Part shown: one piece after another, positions 1-7,158 of the stretch
How positions within the stretch are numbered: position 1 is the stretch's first letter
Layout of the letters: every line of letters starts with the position of its first letter
Source: JAVKFY01 sp040223615
GTDB taxonomy: Bacteria > Pseudomonadota > Alphaproteobacteria > GCA-2731375
NCBI GenBank assembly: GCA_040223615.1
Contig: JAVKFY010000064.1
Coordinates: forward strand, 1 to 64,000
Length of the DNA: 64,000 nt
Direction of reading: 5' to 3'
Program-made: the position numbers and the translations under genes
The notes under the pieces: generated by a model
Databases searched by the model: none
Told to the model about the DNA's origin: nothing
The model's input: only the letters and a program-made list of their open reading frames with translations

Positions 1-1
1 C

Positions 2-475
2 GAGCTTGTCGATCATCGCGGCAACAGAGTGAACCAGGCGGACTTCGCCGGCCAGTGGCAACTGGTGTTCTTCGGGTTCACGTTCTGCCCGGACATCTGC
101 CCAACAACACTGGCGACGATCGCGCAGGTTCTCGATTCTCTCGGAGCCAGGACTGATCGGTTGACGCCGCTGTTCATCACCGTCGATCCCGAACGCGACA
201 CGCCCGAGGTACTCGCTGAGTACGTCGCTGCGTTCCACCCGAGGATCGTTGGACTGACCGGCACCCCTGAACAGGTGCGCGCGGCTGCCAGATCGTTTCG
301 CATCTACCACGGCAGGCAGGCCGACGAGCACGCGCCGGACGGGTACGTGATGTCGCATTCCGGCTACATCTATCTGATGGACCCGAAGGGACGATACGAG
401 GCCGTGTTCACCGAGAAGCGCGACTCCGCCGAGCAGATCGCAGCGGCAATCAACCGACGACTTGGAGACGACTGA
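2..475 (+). CDS. SCO1/SenC/PrrC-family copper metallochaperone (5' end outside window)
   Basis: The reading frame is open from base 2, so the N-terminus, including any membrane anchor, lies off the left edge; 157 residues are visible. SCO proteins are thioredoxin-fold periplasmic proteins that deliver copper to, or reduce, the CuA site of cytochrome oxidase. The copper-binding CxxxC is seen in FTFCPDICPTTL, and the distal conserved His in VMSHSGYIYLMD. The 'TVDPERDTPEVL' stretch is also typical of the family. The stop lies 2 bases before the next start, so this gene and the PCu(A)C gene are almost certainly co-transcribed. A GTG at 29 is an internal codon, because family similarity continues upstream of it. 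Confidence 0.9.
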   Translation, partial: ELVDHRGNRVNQADFAGQWQLVFFGFTFCPDICPTTLATIAQVLDSLGARTDRLTPLFITVDPERDTPEVLAEYVAAFHPRIVGLTGTPEQVRAAARSFRIYHGRQADEHAPDGYVMSHSGYIYLMDPKGRYEAVFTEKRDSAEQIAAAINRRLGDD

Positions 476-477
476 GC

Positions 478-951
478 ATGGCAATGGCGACGGCCAAGCG
501 ATGGCTCGTAGTCGTGATCCTCACGCTCTTGCTGCCGGCCAAGGCGTTTGCTGCCGACGGCGCGTCGATCATTGTCGACAGGGCATGGGCACGGGCATCG
601 ATTCTGGCGTCGCGTCCCGGCGCCGCATACCTGACCATCCGCAACGTTGGCACCAATGCGGACCGATTGGTCGGAGCCACTTCACCAGTGGCCAAGTCGG
701 TGACGATCCATGCCACAGATGTGTCCGGTGGCACGATGCGTATGCGCGCGGTGTCTGGCCTCGAAGTCGGTACCGATAGTGAAGTCGTCCTCGAACCAGG
801 TGGCATCCACCTCATGCTGATGGGGCTGCGCGAAAAGCTGGTGGAGGGCGAAGACCTGACGCTGGTTCTGACATTCGAGCGGGCCGGCGTGATCGAGCTG
901 CAAGTGCCGATCCGCTCCTTCGCAGCCAGGAACCCGGACGGCAGCCGGTGA
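478..951 (+). CDS. PCu(A)C-type periplasmic copper chaperone (DUF461)
   Basis: This 157-residue protein has an N-terminal signal peptide (Lys/Arg, then a Val/Leu-rich core, then 'AKAFAADG'). The Cu(I)-binding pattern of the family, H-x(n)-M...H-x-M, is visible: His in 'TIHATDVSGGTMRMRAV' with following Met residues, then 'GGIHLMLMGL'. PCu(A)C proteins bind Cu(I) in the periplasm and work with SCO in assembling the CuA centre. Position directly behind a SCO gene supports this. The start is 2 bases after the SCO stop. Assignment is secure at family level. Confidence 0.9.
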   Translation: MAMATAKRWLVVVILTLLLPAKAFAADGASIIVDRAWARASILASRPGAAYLTIRNVGTNADRLVGATSPVAKSVTIHATDVSGGTMRMRAVSGLEVGTDSEVVLEPGGIHLMLMGLREKLVEGEDLTLVLTFERAGVIELQVPIRSFAARNPDGSR

Positions 952-979
952 TGTGTCCGCAACACCAGCGGTGGTGGTC

Positions 980-1183
980 ATGACACCACGACAAAGGATC
1001 GGATTGGCCATCGTCGGCACGATTCTCGCCGCGGTGGTCGCTTTCAGATTCACTTCCGATCCTGGGTTACGTCCGTCAGGCACCGCTTTGTCCGGCGAGC
1101 CAGCGCCCGGCCAGGCCGCGTTCGAGGCGCGCGACGGGACCGCTGCGGCCACCAACGTGATGCGCAAACACGATGACGTCTGA
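980..1183 (+). CDS. Small N-terminally membrane-anchored hypothetical protein
   Basis: A 67-residue protein in the copper/thiol operon: short basic N-terminus, one hydrophobic segment (about residues 6-25, 'IGLAIVGTILAAVVAF'), then a short Pro/Gly/Ala-rich tail without Cys or His clusters. The ATG at 980 is preferred over an upstream in-frame GTG at 953, since it places the basic residues just before the membrane segment. The 3' end overlaps the ccdA start by 11 bases, which supports translation. I do not recognise the family. It could be an anchored remnant of a thioredoxin-like or copper-delivery protein, but no catalytic motif is visible. Confidence 0.5.
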   Translation: MTPRQRIGLAIVGTILAAVVAFRFTSDPGLRPSGTALSGEPAPGQAAFEARDGTAAATNVMRKHDDV

Positions 1184-1904
1184 GGTTGGCATCGTCGCCG
1201 TCTTTGTCGCCGGGGCGATCTCGTTTCTGTCGCCCTGCGTCCTGCCGCTTGTGCCTGGCTACATTTCGTATATCGCCGGTAGTGCGACGCAACCTCGCGG
1301 CTACGGCACGTTTGCGGCACGGCTGCCGGCGATTGGACTGAGCCTGTGCTTCGTTCTGGGTTTCTCGACAGTGTTCGTCGCGCTCGGTGCTAGCGCGACC
1401 GCGCTCGGTCAGCTGCTGTTGGCCTACCGCCTTGAACTGAACATTGCCGGCGGGGCTTTGGTCATCCTGTTCGGCTTGTTCCTCATCGGGCTTGTGCGAC
1501 CTGGCTGGATGCTGCGCGACCGTCGGTTCTATCCGACCTTTCCTGGTGGACGCCCGCTTTCCGCCTACATGCTCGGCCTTGCCTTCGCGTTCGGCTGGAC
1601 GCCGTGCATCGGCCCGATCCTTGGCGCCATCCTGACGGTCGGCGCGGTCACGGCCACTGTCGCCGACGGCATCGCGCTACTGAGCGTGTACTCGTTCGGG
1701 CTTGGCGTGCCGTTCCTGCTCACCGCCGCCTTCACTGACACGATGGCGCGGCGATTGCGTGCGCTAGGCCGCGTCGGCTGGATGCTGCAACTTGCGGCTG
1801 GTGCCATCATGATCCTGATGGGTATCGCGATGATCACCGGCGACCTCGCCGCCTTCGCCTTCTGGCTGCTGGAAACCTTCCCCGTCCTTGGCGAAATCGG
1901 GTGA
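1173..1904 (+). CDS. ccdA: CcdA/DsbD-type transmembrane thiol-disulfide transporter
   Basis: This 243-residue polytopic inner-membrane protein moves reducing equivalents from cytoplasmic thioredoxin to periplasmic thiol proteins, for example for cytochrome c or SCO maturation. The two family Cys are visible in 'SFLSPCVLPLVPGY' near the N-terminus and 'GWTPCIGPILGA' in the middle, within about six hydrophobic segments. The length fits the short CcdA form. It overlaps the preceding small gene and closes the SCO-PCu(A)C operon, where it could keep the SCO CxxxC and other periplasmic thiols reduced. No terminator is evident before the downstream mer promoter. Confidence 0.9.
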   Translation: MTSEVGIVAVFVAGAISFLSPCVLPLVPGYISYIAGSATQPRGYGTFAARLPAIGLSLCFVLGFSTVFVALGASATALGQLLLAYRLELNIAGGALVILFGLFLIGLVRPGWMLRDRRFYPTFPGGRPLSAYMLGLAFAFGWTPCIGPILGAILTVGAVTATVADGIALLSVYSFGLGVPFLLTAAFTDTMARRLRALGRVGWMLQLAAGAIMILMGIAMITGDLAAFAFWLLETFPVLGEIG

Positions 1905-1995
1905 GGGCACAGCATCGGGACTGCCGAGCTCATATTGCAGTCGGCCCACGAAAAAGCGTTCACGGCCGGTTGATACGGTGAGAGTCGCACGCTCC

Positions 1996-2026
1996 TTGAT
2001 GCTGTAGGTACTACAGGCCTTATTTC
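1996..2026 (+). promoter_or_regulatory. MerR-type promoter/operator 1 (upstream of DUF3237-like gene and merB)
   Basis: A -35-like TTGATG (1996-2001) and a -10-like TATTTC (2021-2026) are separated by 19 bp, the over-long spacer typical of MerR-activated promoters. A perfect dyad CTGTAG-N3-CTACAG (2002-2016) lies in the spacer. The same dyad and spacing occur in front of merT. MerR-family regulators untwist such promoters when they bind metal. It points rightward to the genes at 2092 and 2582. Confidence 0.75.
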
Positions 2027-2091
2027 GTCTGTCAGTCGGACCGGCCGGCGCCGCATCGTCTGGCGTCTGGCCGCAACCTGAAGGGCATGAA

Positions 2092-2526
2092 ATGCACGTC
2101 GCACCAGTGGCCAACATGACGCTTCAGTATCGGGGCAAGAGCGATACACCGCCGCCCGCGAAGCTAGGGGTCTACCTGGGCGGCGGCGACGGCCGGATCG
2201 AGGGCGAGATTATGCGCGGCCGGGTCGCCTGGCACCTGTTCGAAGTTCAGGGCCAGGCGGCCTGCGACGCTAGCATGGCCGGCCGGATTGAGGACGACGC
2301 CGGTGCGCAAGTCGACTTCGAAACGCTGGGCTTCTTCCGGCGCCAGGCGGATTCGGAGATCTGGTCCCTGACCGCGGCGATCCGTTTCGCCACGTCCGAT
2401 CGTCGCTTGCGCGCACTCGACGGGCAGACCGGCTGGCTGCGCGGCCATTTCAACATGCAGAGCTACGTGCACCGCTACGACGTGTATCTAGACGCCGACG
2501 ACAAGGCCGGCCATCCGCCTTCCTGA
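2092..2526 (+). CDS. DUF3237-like protein in the mercury regulon
   Basis: A 144-residue soluble protein without a signal peptide. The pattern 'GRIEGEIMRGRVAWHLF' followed by an Asp/Ala-rich strand and 'DDAGAQVDFETLGFF', then 'AAIRFATSDRRLRALDG', resembles the DUF3237 lipocalin-like fold family; this is my own pattern match, not a search result. The family function is unknown. The ATG at 2092 has AAGGG upstream; an internal ATG at 2116 is an alternative. The gene lies 59 bp downstream of the expected start of transcription from operator 1 and 55 bp ahead of merB, so it is probably co-induced with merB by mercury. One Cys ('AACDASM') is visible. Confidence 0.6.
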   Translation: MHVAPVANMTLQYRGKSDTPPPAKLGVYLGGGDGRIEGEIMRGRVAWHLFEVQGQAACDASMAGRIEDDAGAQVDFETLGFFRRQADSEIWSLTAAIRFATSDRRLRALDGQTGWLRGHFNMQSYVHRYDVYLDADDKAGHPPS

Positions 2527-2581
2527 ATTTCGGCCTGGCGTTCTACGCCACGGCAAATGCCACCTGAGAAATGAGGACATC

Positions 2582-3247
2582 ATGCAACAGCACGCATCTC
2601 GGGTCGTCCTGGACAGCATACGATCGATGATGGATCGCGGTGGCGCGGTCGGCGACGACGGACCCGAGGCCGCGCAACTGGCCGTCGAACTCTATCGGAT
2701 GCTGGCGCGCGGCGTGCCGGTGACGGCGGTCGCGTTGGCACGTCGCCTGAGCATGAAGCCCGAACGGTGCCGAGCGACGCTCGAGGGTATCCGGGCTTCC
2801 GCGATCGACTACGATGACACAGGTGGGATCGTCGGTTTCGCCGGCCTGAGCCTGGCGCCGACGGCGCATCGATTTCGACTTGCCGGACATAACGATCTGT
2901 ACACCTGGTGCACCTTCGACGCGTTCTTCCTGCCACAGGTCCTGGATCGAGCGGCAGTGCTGGAAACCACCTGCGCTACGACAAGGGTGCCCATCGTCGT
3001 CGAGCTGTCGCCATCCGGCGATGTCGCAACGACGCCGGCAAGCGCGGTCATGTCAATGGTCGCGCCCGACCTCGATGCCTTTGCCGAGGATCTGCGCGGC
3101 GCGTTTTGCCAGTATGTCAGACTGTTTTGCGACGTCGCGGCATTCGAGACCTGGGCCGCTGACCGGCCCGACGTTGCGATGTTGACGCCCCATGAGGCCG
3201 CCGAGCTTGCACGGGCGCGCAATCGGCGACGTTATCCGTTCTTGTGA
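2582..3247 (+). CDS. merB: Alkylmercury lyase (organomercurial lyase) MerB
   Basis: MerB cleaves the carbon-mercury bond of organomercurials to give a hydrocarbon and Hg(II), which MerA then reduces. All key residues are present: Cys110 and Asp113 in 'YTWCTFDAFF', Cys131, and Cys176 in 'RGAFCQYVR', corresponding to C96, D99, C117 and C159 of the R831b enzyme. A winged-helix-like N-terminal domain occupies about residues 1-90. The 221-residue length is normal. The ATG at 2582 has a GAGG ribosome site. Its stop directly abuts the merR stop (bases TGATCA), so the two genes converge tail to tail. It lies outside the merTPFA transcript and so depends on promoter 1. Confidence 0.93.
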   Translation: MQQHASRVVLDSIRSMMDRGGAVGDDGPEAAQLAVELYRMLARGVPVTAVALARRLSMKPERCRATLEGIRASAIDYDDTGGIVGFAGLSLAPTAHRFRLAGHNDLYTWCTFDAFFLPQVLDRAAVLETTCATTRVPIVVELSPSGDVATTPASAVMSMVAPDLDAFAEDLRGAFCQYVRLFCDVAAFETWAADRPDVAMLTPHEAAELARARNRRRYPFL

Positions 3248-3682
3248 TCAGTTGGGTGCCGAAGGCCCAGCGCCGTCATCATCGAACAACGCGTCAATGA
3301 CGGGGCAGTCAGGCACCTCGGTGTCCGCGCATTCCGCGACCATAACCTGAAGCGTGTGCTCGATGATCCGCAGGTCGGCGATCTTGGCGCGCACACCGTC
3401 GAGGTGCTGTTCGGTCATCGCCTTCACGTCCGCGCAGGCATACTCATCGCCGTCGACCAGCCCCAAGAGATCACGCAGATCCGCCTGCGAGAACCCGAGT
3501 TCGCGACCACGGCGGATGAACTTTAGCCGCCTGACCAATGACTCGTCGTAGACGCGGTGCCCACCGGCGCTGCGCATGGGTTCGGGGATGAGCCCGATCT
3601 TCTCGTAGTAGCGGATCGTTTCGAGATTGCAGCCGACGAGTTTCGCGACCCCGCCCCGGGTCAATGCTTTCGTTCGCTTCAT
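3248..3682 (-). CDS. merR: Mercury-responsive transcriptional regulator MerR
   Basis: A 144-residue MerR-family activator/repressor. The N-terminal winged helix ('TIRYYEKIGLIPEP...GGHRVYDE') is followed by the dimerisation helix and metal-binding loop. The three Hg(II) ligands are present at Cys83 ('YACADVK'), Cys118 and Cys126 ('ECADTEVPDC'), matching C82, C117 and C126 of Tn501 MerR, so a mercury rather than copper or zinc sensor is expected. It is divergent from merT, with the operator 60-95 bp upstream of its start. A second copy of the operator dyad lies upstream of the gene at 2092, so one MerR probably controls both operons. Confidence 0.95.
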   Translation of the reverse strand: MKRTKALTRGGVAKLVGCNLETIRYYEKIGLIPEPMRSAGGHRVYDESLVRRLKFIRRGRELGFSQADLRDLLGLVDGDEYACADVKAMTEQHLDGVRAKIADLRIIEHTLQVMVAECADTEVPDCPVIDALFDDDGAGPSAPN

Positions 3683-3744
3683 GGCGCCACCATTCGCTGC
3701 GTCCGTCTTGCGCCCAATTCACAACATCGTGCGCGCGACCCTGC

Positions 3745-3775
3745 TTGTACCTGTAGTTGCTACAGAGCCTAGCTT
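3745..3775 (+). promoter_or_regulatory. MerR-type promoter/operator 2 (merTPFA promoter)
   Basis: TTGTAC (3745-3750) and TAGCTT (3770-3775) are separated by 19 bp, containing the dyad CTGTAG-N3-CTACAG (3751-3765). The dyad is offset slightly toward the -35, as in the Tn21/Tn501 mer operator. It lies between divergent merR and merT and would activate merT and repress or autoregulate merR. Confidence 0.82.
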
Positions 3776-3924
3776 CAAGCTCGAGCCATGACCGATGTCA
3801 AACGAACGAGGATCATGATGCGACAGGACGGGGCGCAACCCGACCTTCACCACAACTCGCCAGCCAGATTTGAGCAAACATCAAGGATGTCCTGTCCGGT
3901 GCCGGCCTTGCCGCGGTTGGCGGC

Positions 3925-4242
3925 ATGCTCGGCGCCATCTTGGCGTCGTCATGCTGCATCCTGCCGCTGGTGCTGTTTGGCCTGGGCGCCGGCGGCGCCT
4001 GGCTTGGCAACCTTGCCGCCCTGGCCCCGTACCAGCCGATATTCTTCGCCGTCACCTTCGCCGCGCTCGGCTACGGGTTCTACAAGGTCTACCGCAGCCC
4101 AACCGCTGCCTGCGCGGACGACCAGGCGTGTTCGCGGCCACTGTCGCGCCGCACGGTGAAGGTCGCGTTGTGGTCGGCGACCGTTCTGGTCGGCACCGCG
4201 GCGGCATATCCCTTCGTGGCACCCGCCCTGCTGGGCGTCTGA
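3925..4242 (+). CDS. merT: Mercuric ion transporter MerT
   Basis: An inner-membrane protein that passes Hg(II) from MerP to cytoplasmic MerA. The Cys pair in the first helix ('LASSCCILPL', C10-C11) and the cytoplasmic pair C63/C69 ('AACADDQACS') are present, with three hydrophobic segments and the family motif 'ALAPYQPIFF'. The start is uncertain. MerT-like sequence ('GAGLAAVGG') continues upstream of the ATG at 3925 to an in-frame TGA at 3871-3873 with no ATG, GTG or TTG in between. Either 3925 is the true start, a rare codon such as CTG 3892 is used, or a frameshift separates this frame from ATG codons at 3815-3818. Confidence 0.85.
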   Translation: MLGAILASSCCILPLVLFGLGAGGAWLGNLAALAPYQPIFFAVTFAALGYGFYKVYRSPTAACADDQACSRPLSRRTVKVALWSATVLVGTAAAYPFVAPALLGV

Positions 4243-4260
4243 TCGAGGAGACCGAACATC

Positions 4261-4545
4261 ATGAAGCGTATTGCCGGATTGATTATCGCGACATCGATGG
4301 GCTTCGTCGCCGCAACGGCACTGGCGGAGGAACGGACGGTTACGCTGAAGCTTGAGAACTTCACCTGCGCGTCCTGCGCCTTCATCGTCAAGCGCACCCT
4401 CACAGACGTGCCAGGGGTCGCAGAATGCGACGTGTCCTATCGCGAGCAGCTGGCCCGCGTCACCTTTGACGACGAGAAGACCAGCGTTGCCGCCCTGACC
4501 GCCGCAACCTTGCAAGCCGGCTTTCCCTCAAGGCCGGCAGAGTAG
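4261..4545 (+). CDS. merP: Periplasmic mercury-binding protein MerP
   Basis: A 94-residue protein with a signal peptide (residues 1 to about 22, ending ALA-EE) followed by one heavy-metal-associated (HMA) domain. The metal-binding pair is C36-A-S-C39 ('NFTCASC'), where most MerP have GMTCxxC. A third Cys lies at about residue 56. MerP takes up Hg(II) in the periplasm and hands it to MerT. The start follows merT by 18 bases with a GAGGAG ribosome site. It is part of the merT-P-F-A transcript. Confidence 0.92.
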   Translation: MKRIAGLIIATSMGFVAATALAEERTVTLKLENFTCASCAFIVKRTLTDVPGVAECDVSYREQLARVTFDDEKTSVAALTAATLQAGFPSRPAE

Positions 4546-4574
4546 TAGCCGCGCACAACGGAAAAGAGGTCATC

Positions 4575-4814
4575 ATGAATGATCGCAAGCTATTTGGTAT
4601 CGGAGCGATCGGAACCGTCGTCGCCGCCATCTGCTGCTTCACGCCAGTCCTGGTAATCCTGTTCGCCGCCGTCGGCCTGTCGGCGTGGCTGTTGTGGATC
4701 GACTACGTGCTGTGGCCGTTGCTGGCGGTATCCCTGGCAATCGCGGCGTTCGCGGGCATTCGCTTGCTGCGCCGGAGCGGACGCAGCGAGATCGCTCAAG
4801 GCCCGGTCGCATGA
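4575..4814 (+). CDS. merF: Mercury transporter MerF-like
   Basis: A 79-residue protein with two membrane helices. The vicinal Cys pair in helix 1 ('AAICCFTPVLVILF', C20-C21) and overall layout match MerF, a small Hg(II) transporter. Canonical MerF has a second Cys pair after helix 2, facing the cytoplasm; here the C-terminus ('RLLRRSGRSEIAQGPVA') has none. The stop overlaps the merA start (ATGA). MerA itself begins Met-Thr-Asp-Cys-Cys, so the acceptor thiols might be supplied by MerA; that is speculation. A GAGG ribosome site precedes the start. Confidence 0.85.
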   Translation: MNDRKLFGIGAIGTVVAAICCFTPVLVILFAAVGLSAWLLWIDYVLWPLLAVSLAIAAFAGIRLLRRSGRSEIAQGPVA

Positions 4815-6232
4815 CGGACTGTTGCGGCAGCAACGGTGCGGGCGTCGACCTGATCGTCGTCGGGGCCGGCTCGGCCGGGTTTTCCGCCGCGATTACCGCC
4901 GCGGAACGGGGCGCGCGCGTGGCGCTGATCGGGCACGGCACGATCGGCGGCACCTGCGTCAACGTCGGCTGCGTGCCGTCGAAGACCCTGATCCGTGCAG
5001 CCGAGACGCTGCATCAGGGCCGAGTGGCCGGGCGCTTCGCCGGCCTGTCCGGTTCCAGCCGTCTGGACGATTGGACAGAGCTCGTCGCGCAGAAGAACGA
5101 CCTGGTGACCAGCCTGCGGCAGGCGAAGTATGCCGACCTGCTGAAAGCCTACGAGGCCGTATCGTACGTCGAAGGTGCGGCCCGGCTGACCGCGACAGGC
5201 GTCGTCGTGGAGGGTCGGCAAATCGAAGCCGACCGAACCATCGTGGCGACCGGCGCGCGCGCACACACACCGAGTATCCCGGGCCTCGATAGCGTCGATT
5301 GGCTCGACAGCACGCGGGCGCTCGACCTGTCGCGCCTGCCCTCCTCGCTGCTGGTGATCGGCGCCGGCTACATCGGCTGCGAGCTGGCGCAGCTGTTCCA
5401 GCGCGCCGGCGTCCGGGTCACGCTCGCGTGCCGTAGCCGACTGCTGCCGCAGGGCGAGCCGGAGATCAGCACGGCATTGGCCGGATACCTTCGCGACGAA
5501 GGAATGACGGTCCTGGACGGCGTGTCTTACCGCGAGGTGTCTGCGCTCGACGCGGGCGTCCGCCTGCACTACGAGCAGGACGGCCGTTCGGGCTCCGTGA
5601 CGGCGGACCGGCTGCTCCTGGCCACCGGACGCCGGCCAAATTCGGATGGGCTTGGTCTCTCGGAACGAGGTGTGAACCTCGACAAGGATGGTGCTATCTG
5701 CATCGACGAGCGCATGCGCACCACGGCAGCGGGCGTGTACGCAGCCGGCGATGTCACTGGCCGCGACCAGTTCGTCTACATGGCCGCCTACGGCGCCCGC
5801 ATCGCCGCCGAGAACGCGCTCAATGGCAACGCCCTGGTCTACGACAACCGGGCCATGCCGAGCGTCACCTTCACCGACCCGCAGGTCGCCACAGTCGGCC
5901 TAACCGAGGCCGAAGCGCTGGCCCGCGGCATCGAGGCGAAGATTTCCATGCTGCCATTGTCCGCCGTGCCGCGTGCGCTGGCCGCCCGCGATACTCGCGG
6001 ACTGATCAAACTGGTCGCCGACCGCCACAGTGACCAGCTGCTGGGCGCCCATATCCTGGCGCCGGAAGGGGCCGACAGCATCCAGACCGCGGCGCTGGCA
6101 ATCCAGCAGGGTCTGACCACGCGGGCGCTGGCAGGCATGATCTTCCCCTACCTCACCACCGTCGAAGGGCTGAAGCTGGCCGCGCAGACCTTCGACAAGG
6201 ACGTCGCCATGCTGTCCTGCTGCGCCGGCTAG
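4811..6232 (+). CDS. merA: Mercuric reductase MerA
   Basis: A 473-residue FAD/NAD(P)H pyridine-nucleotide-disulfide oxidoreductase that reduces Hg(II) to volatile Hg(0). Features: FAD-binding 'VVGAGSAGFSAA' (17-28), redox-active Cys49/Cys54 in 'GTCVNVGCVPSK', NAD(P)-binding 'VIGAGYIGCELA', 'YAAGDVTG', and the C-terminal vicinal Cys470-Cys471 ('LSCCAG') that receive Hg(II). There is no N-terminal HMA (NmerA) domain, as in many compact MerA. The ATG at 4811 overlaps the merF stop and is chosen over upstream in-frame starts, which would extend into merF. A Cys-Cys pair at residues 4-5 is unusual and could bind Hg(II). Confidence 0.95.
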   Translation: MTDCCGSNGAGVDLIVVGAGSAGFSAAITAAERGARVALIGHGTIGGTCVNVGCVPSKTLIRAAETLHQGRVAGRFAGLSGSSRLDDWTELVAQKNDLVTSLRQAKYADLLKAYEAVSYVEGAARLTATGVVVEGRQIEADRTIVATGARAHTPSIPGLDSVDWLDSTRALDLSRLPSSLLVIGAGYIGCELAQLFQRAGVRVTLACRSRLLPQGEPEISTALAGYLRDEGMTVLDGVSYREVSALDAGVRLHYEQDGRSGSVTADRLLLATGRRPNSDGLGLSERGVNLDKDGAICIDERMRTTAAGVYAAGDVTGRDQFVYMAAYGARIAAENALNGNALVYDNRAMPSVTFTDPQVATVGLTEAEALARGIEAKISMLPLSAVPRALAARDTRGLIKLVADRHSDQLLGAHILAPEGADSIQTAALAIQQGLTTRALAGMIFPYLTTVEGLKLAAQTFDKDVAMLSCCAG

Positions 6233-6242
6233 GAGCTCGCCC

Positions 6243-6623
6243 ATGACCTTGGTACGTAACGCCACGCAATCGGACTGGGCAGCGCGTATCGGTAGCTTCG
6301 TCATCGCGTGGGGCCTGCCGATCGCGGCGATGCTCGCGGCGATCGCCTTTGCCCCGCTCGCCAAGACGGTGACGTGGATCGCGGCGCTGGCCTGGATGGG
6401 GGTGGCGTGCCTGTTGAACGCCCGGCGTTGCGGCCGAACCCATTGCTACTACACCGGACCGTTTTTCCTCCTGATGACAATTCCGGTCGCGCTGCATGGC
6501 TTCGGCATCGTCCCCTTCGGCCCAGAGGGTTGGCGCTGGCTGGGCATCACCGTCGGCGTCGGCGGCGGCGGACTGTGGTGCCTGACCGAGAAACTCGCCG
6601 GGCGGTATCGTCGGAGTGCTTGA
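6243..6623 (+). CDS. Uncharacterised Cys-containing membrane protein, last gene of the mer operon
   Basis: A 126-residue protein with about four hydrophobic segments (roughly 16-36, 42-58, 71-92, 99-113). The loop between helices 2 and 3 holds 'NARRCGRTHCYYTGP' (Cys63, Cys68, His67); further Cys are 56 and 113. It follows merA by 10 bases with a GGAG ribosome site, so it belongs to the mer transcript. It is not MerC, MerE, MerF or MerT by pattern. I believe proteins with a CGRxHCYxTGP loop recur beside merA genes, but I know no demonstrated function. Cys/His in a short loop suggests metal or Hg(0)/Hg(II) handling; this is inference from context. Confidence 0.75.
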   Translation: MTLVRNATQSDWAARIGSFVIAWGLPIAAMLAAIAFAPLAKTVTWIAALAWMGVACLLNARRCGRTHCYYTGPFFLLMTIPVALHGFGIVPFGPEGWRWLGITVGVGGGGLWCLTEKLAGRYRRSA

Positions 6624-6715
6624 GTCGCTTCCCGGTCATGGTCGCCGGCAGGACCATCGACGCCGTCAGCCGCACCAAGGTTCTGAAGCGACGCCTACTC
6701 AAGCCGTGCGGAGCG

Positions 6716-6910
6716 CTACGACACTGCCACCCGCACCGATGCGAAGGTCGGCCAAGTCTCCATAAGGCTCCAGCGCTTGTCGAACAGGGCGCCACGTCGA
6801 TAGGCCGCCTGGCCTTGTCTTTCAGCGCTTGCGCCAGCGCCATCTCACAGATCACGAGCAGAAAATCGGTGCGCTCGGCCAGCAGGTCGCGGATCGCCAA
6901 GCAACTGCCC
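6716..6910 (-). pseudogene. Frameshifted C-terminal remnant of a P4-type tyrosine integrase
   Basis: The reverse strand encodes 'IRDLLAERTDF' and 'ICEMALAQALKDK', then a one-base deletion near 6808-6812 shifts to 'EAAYRRGALFDKRWSLMETW' and a TAG at 6716-6718. This parallels the C-terminus of the intact integrase at 12149-13357 ('RDWAAERTNF', 'VCEMALAHALKDK', 'EAAYRRGDLFEKR'). Sequence upstream of about 6910 is too degraded to follow. The rest of the 6624-7158 gap shows no gene I can support. The remnant marks an older integration event or an island boundary. Confidence 0.8.
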
Positions 6911-7158
6911 CCCAACGACCGGTTTGCCTCCAATACGCGACATGGCTGCTCACGCCGGTCAAGTCGCGGCCTGGGCAACCCATCACATTAGAACAGCCTA
7001 GCGGAGAGTCCGGAGAGCACCCGATACCAGACGCCAGAGCCTGAAGAGCGGACTTCGGCTCGGCCATGTCCGCCTCTCACCCGGAAGCCGACATCGGCGT
7101 CGGCGCCAATTTCGGCTGATGTTGGCCAGGAAGCGACATCTAGCCAGCAAGTGCCTGC

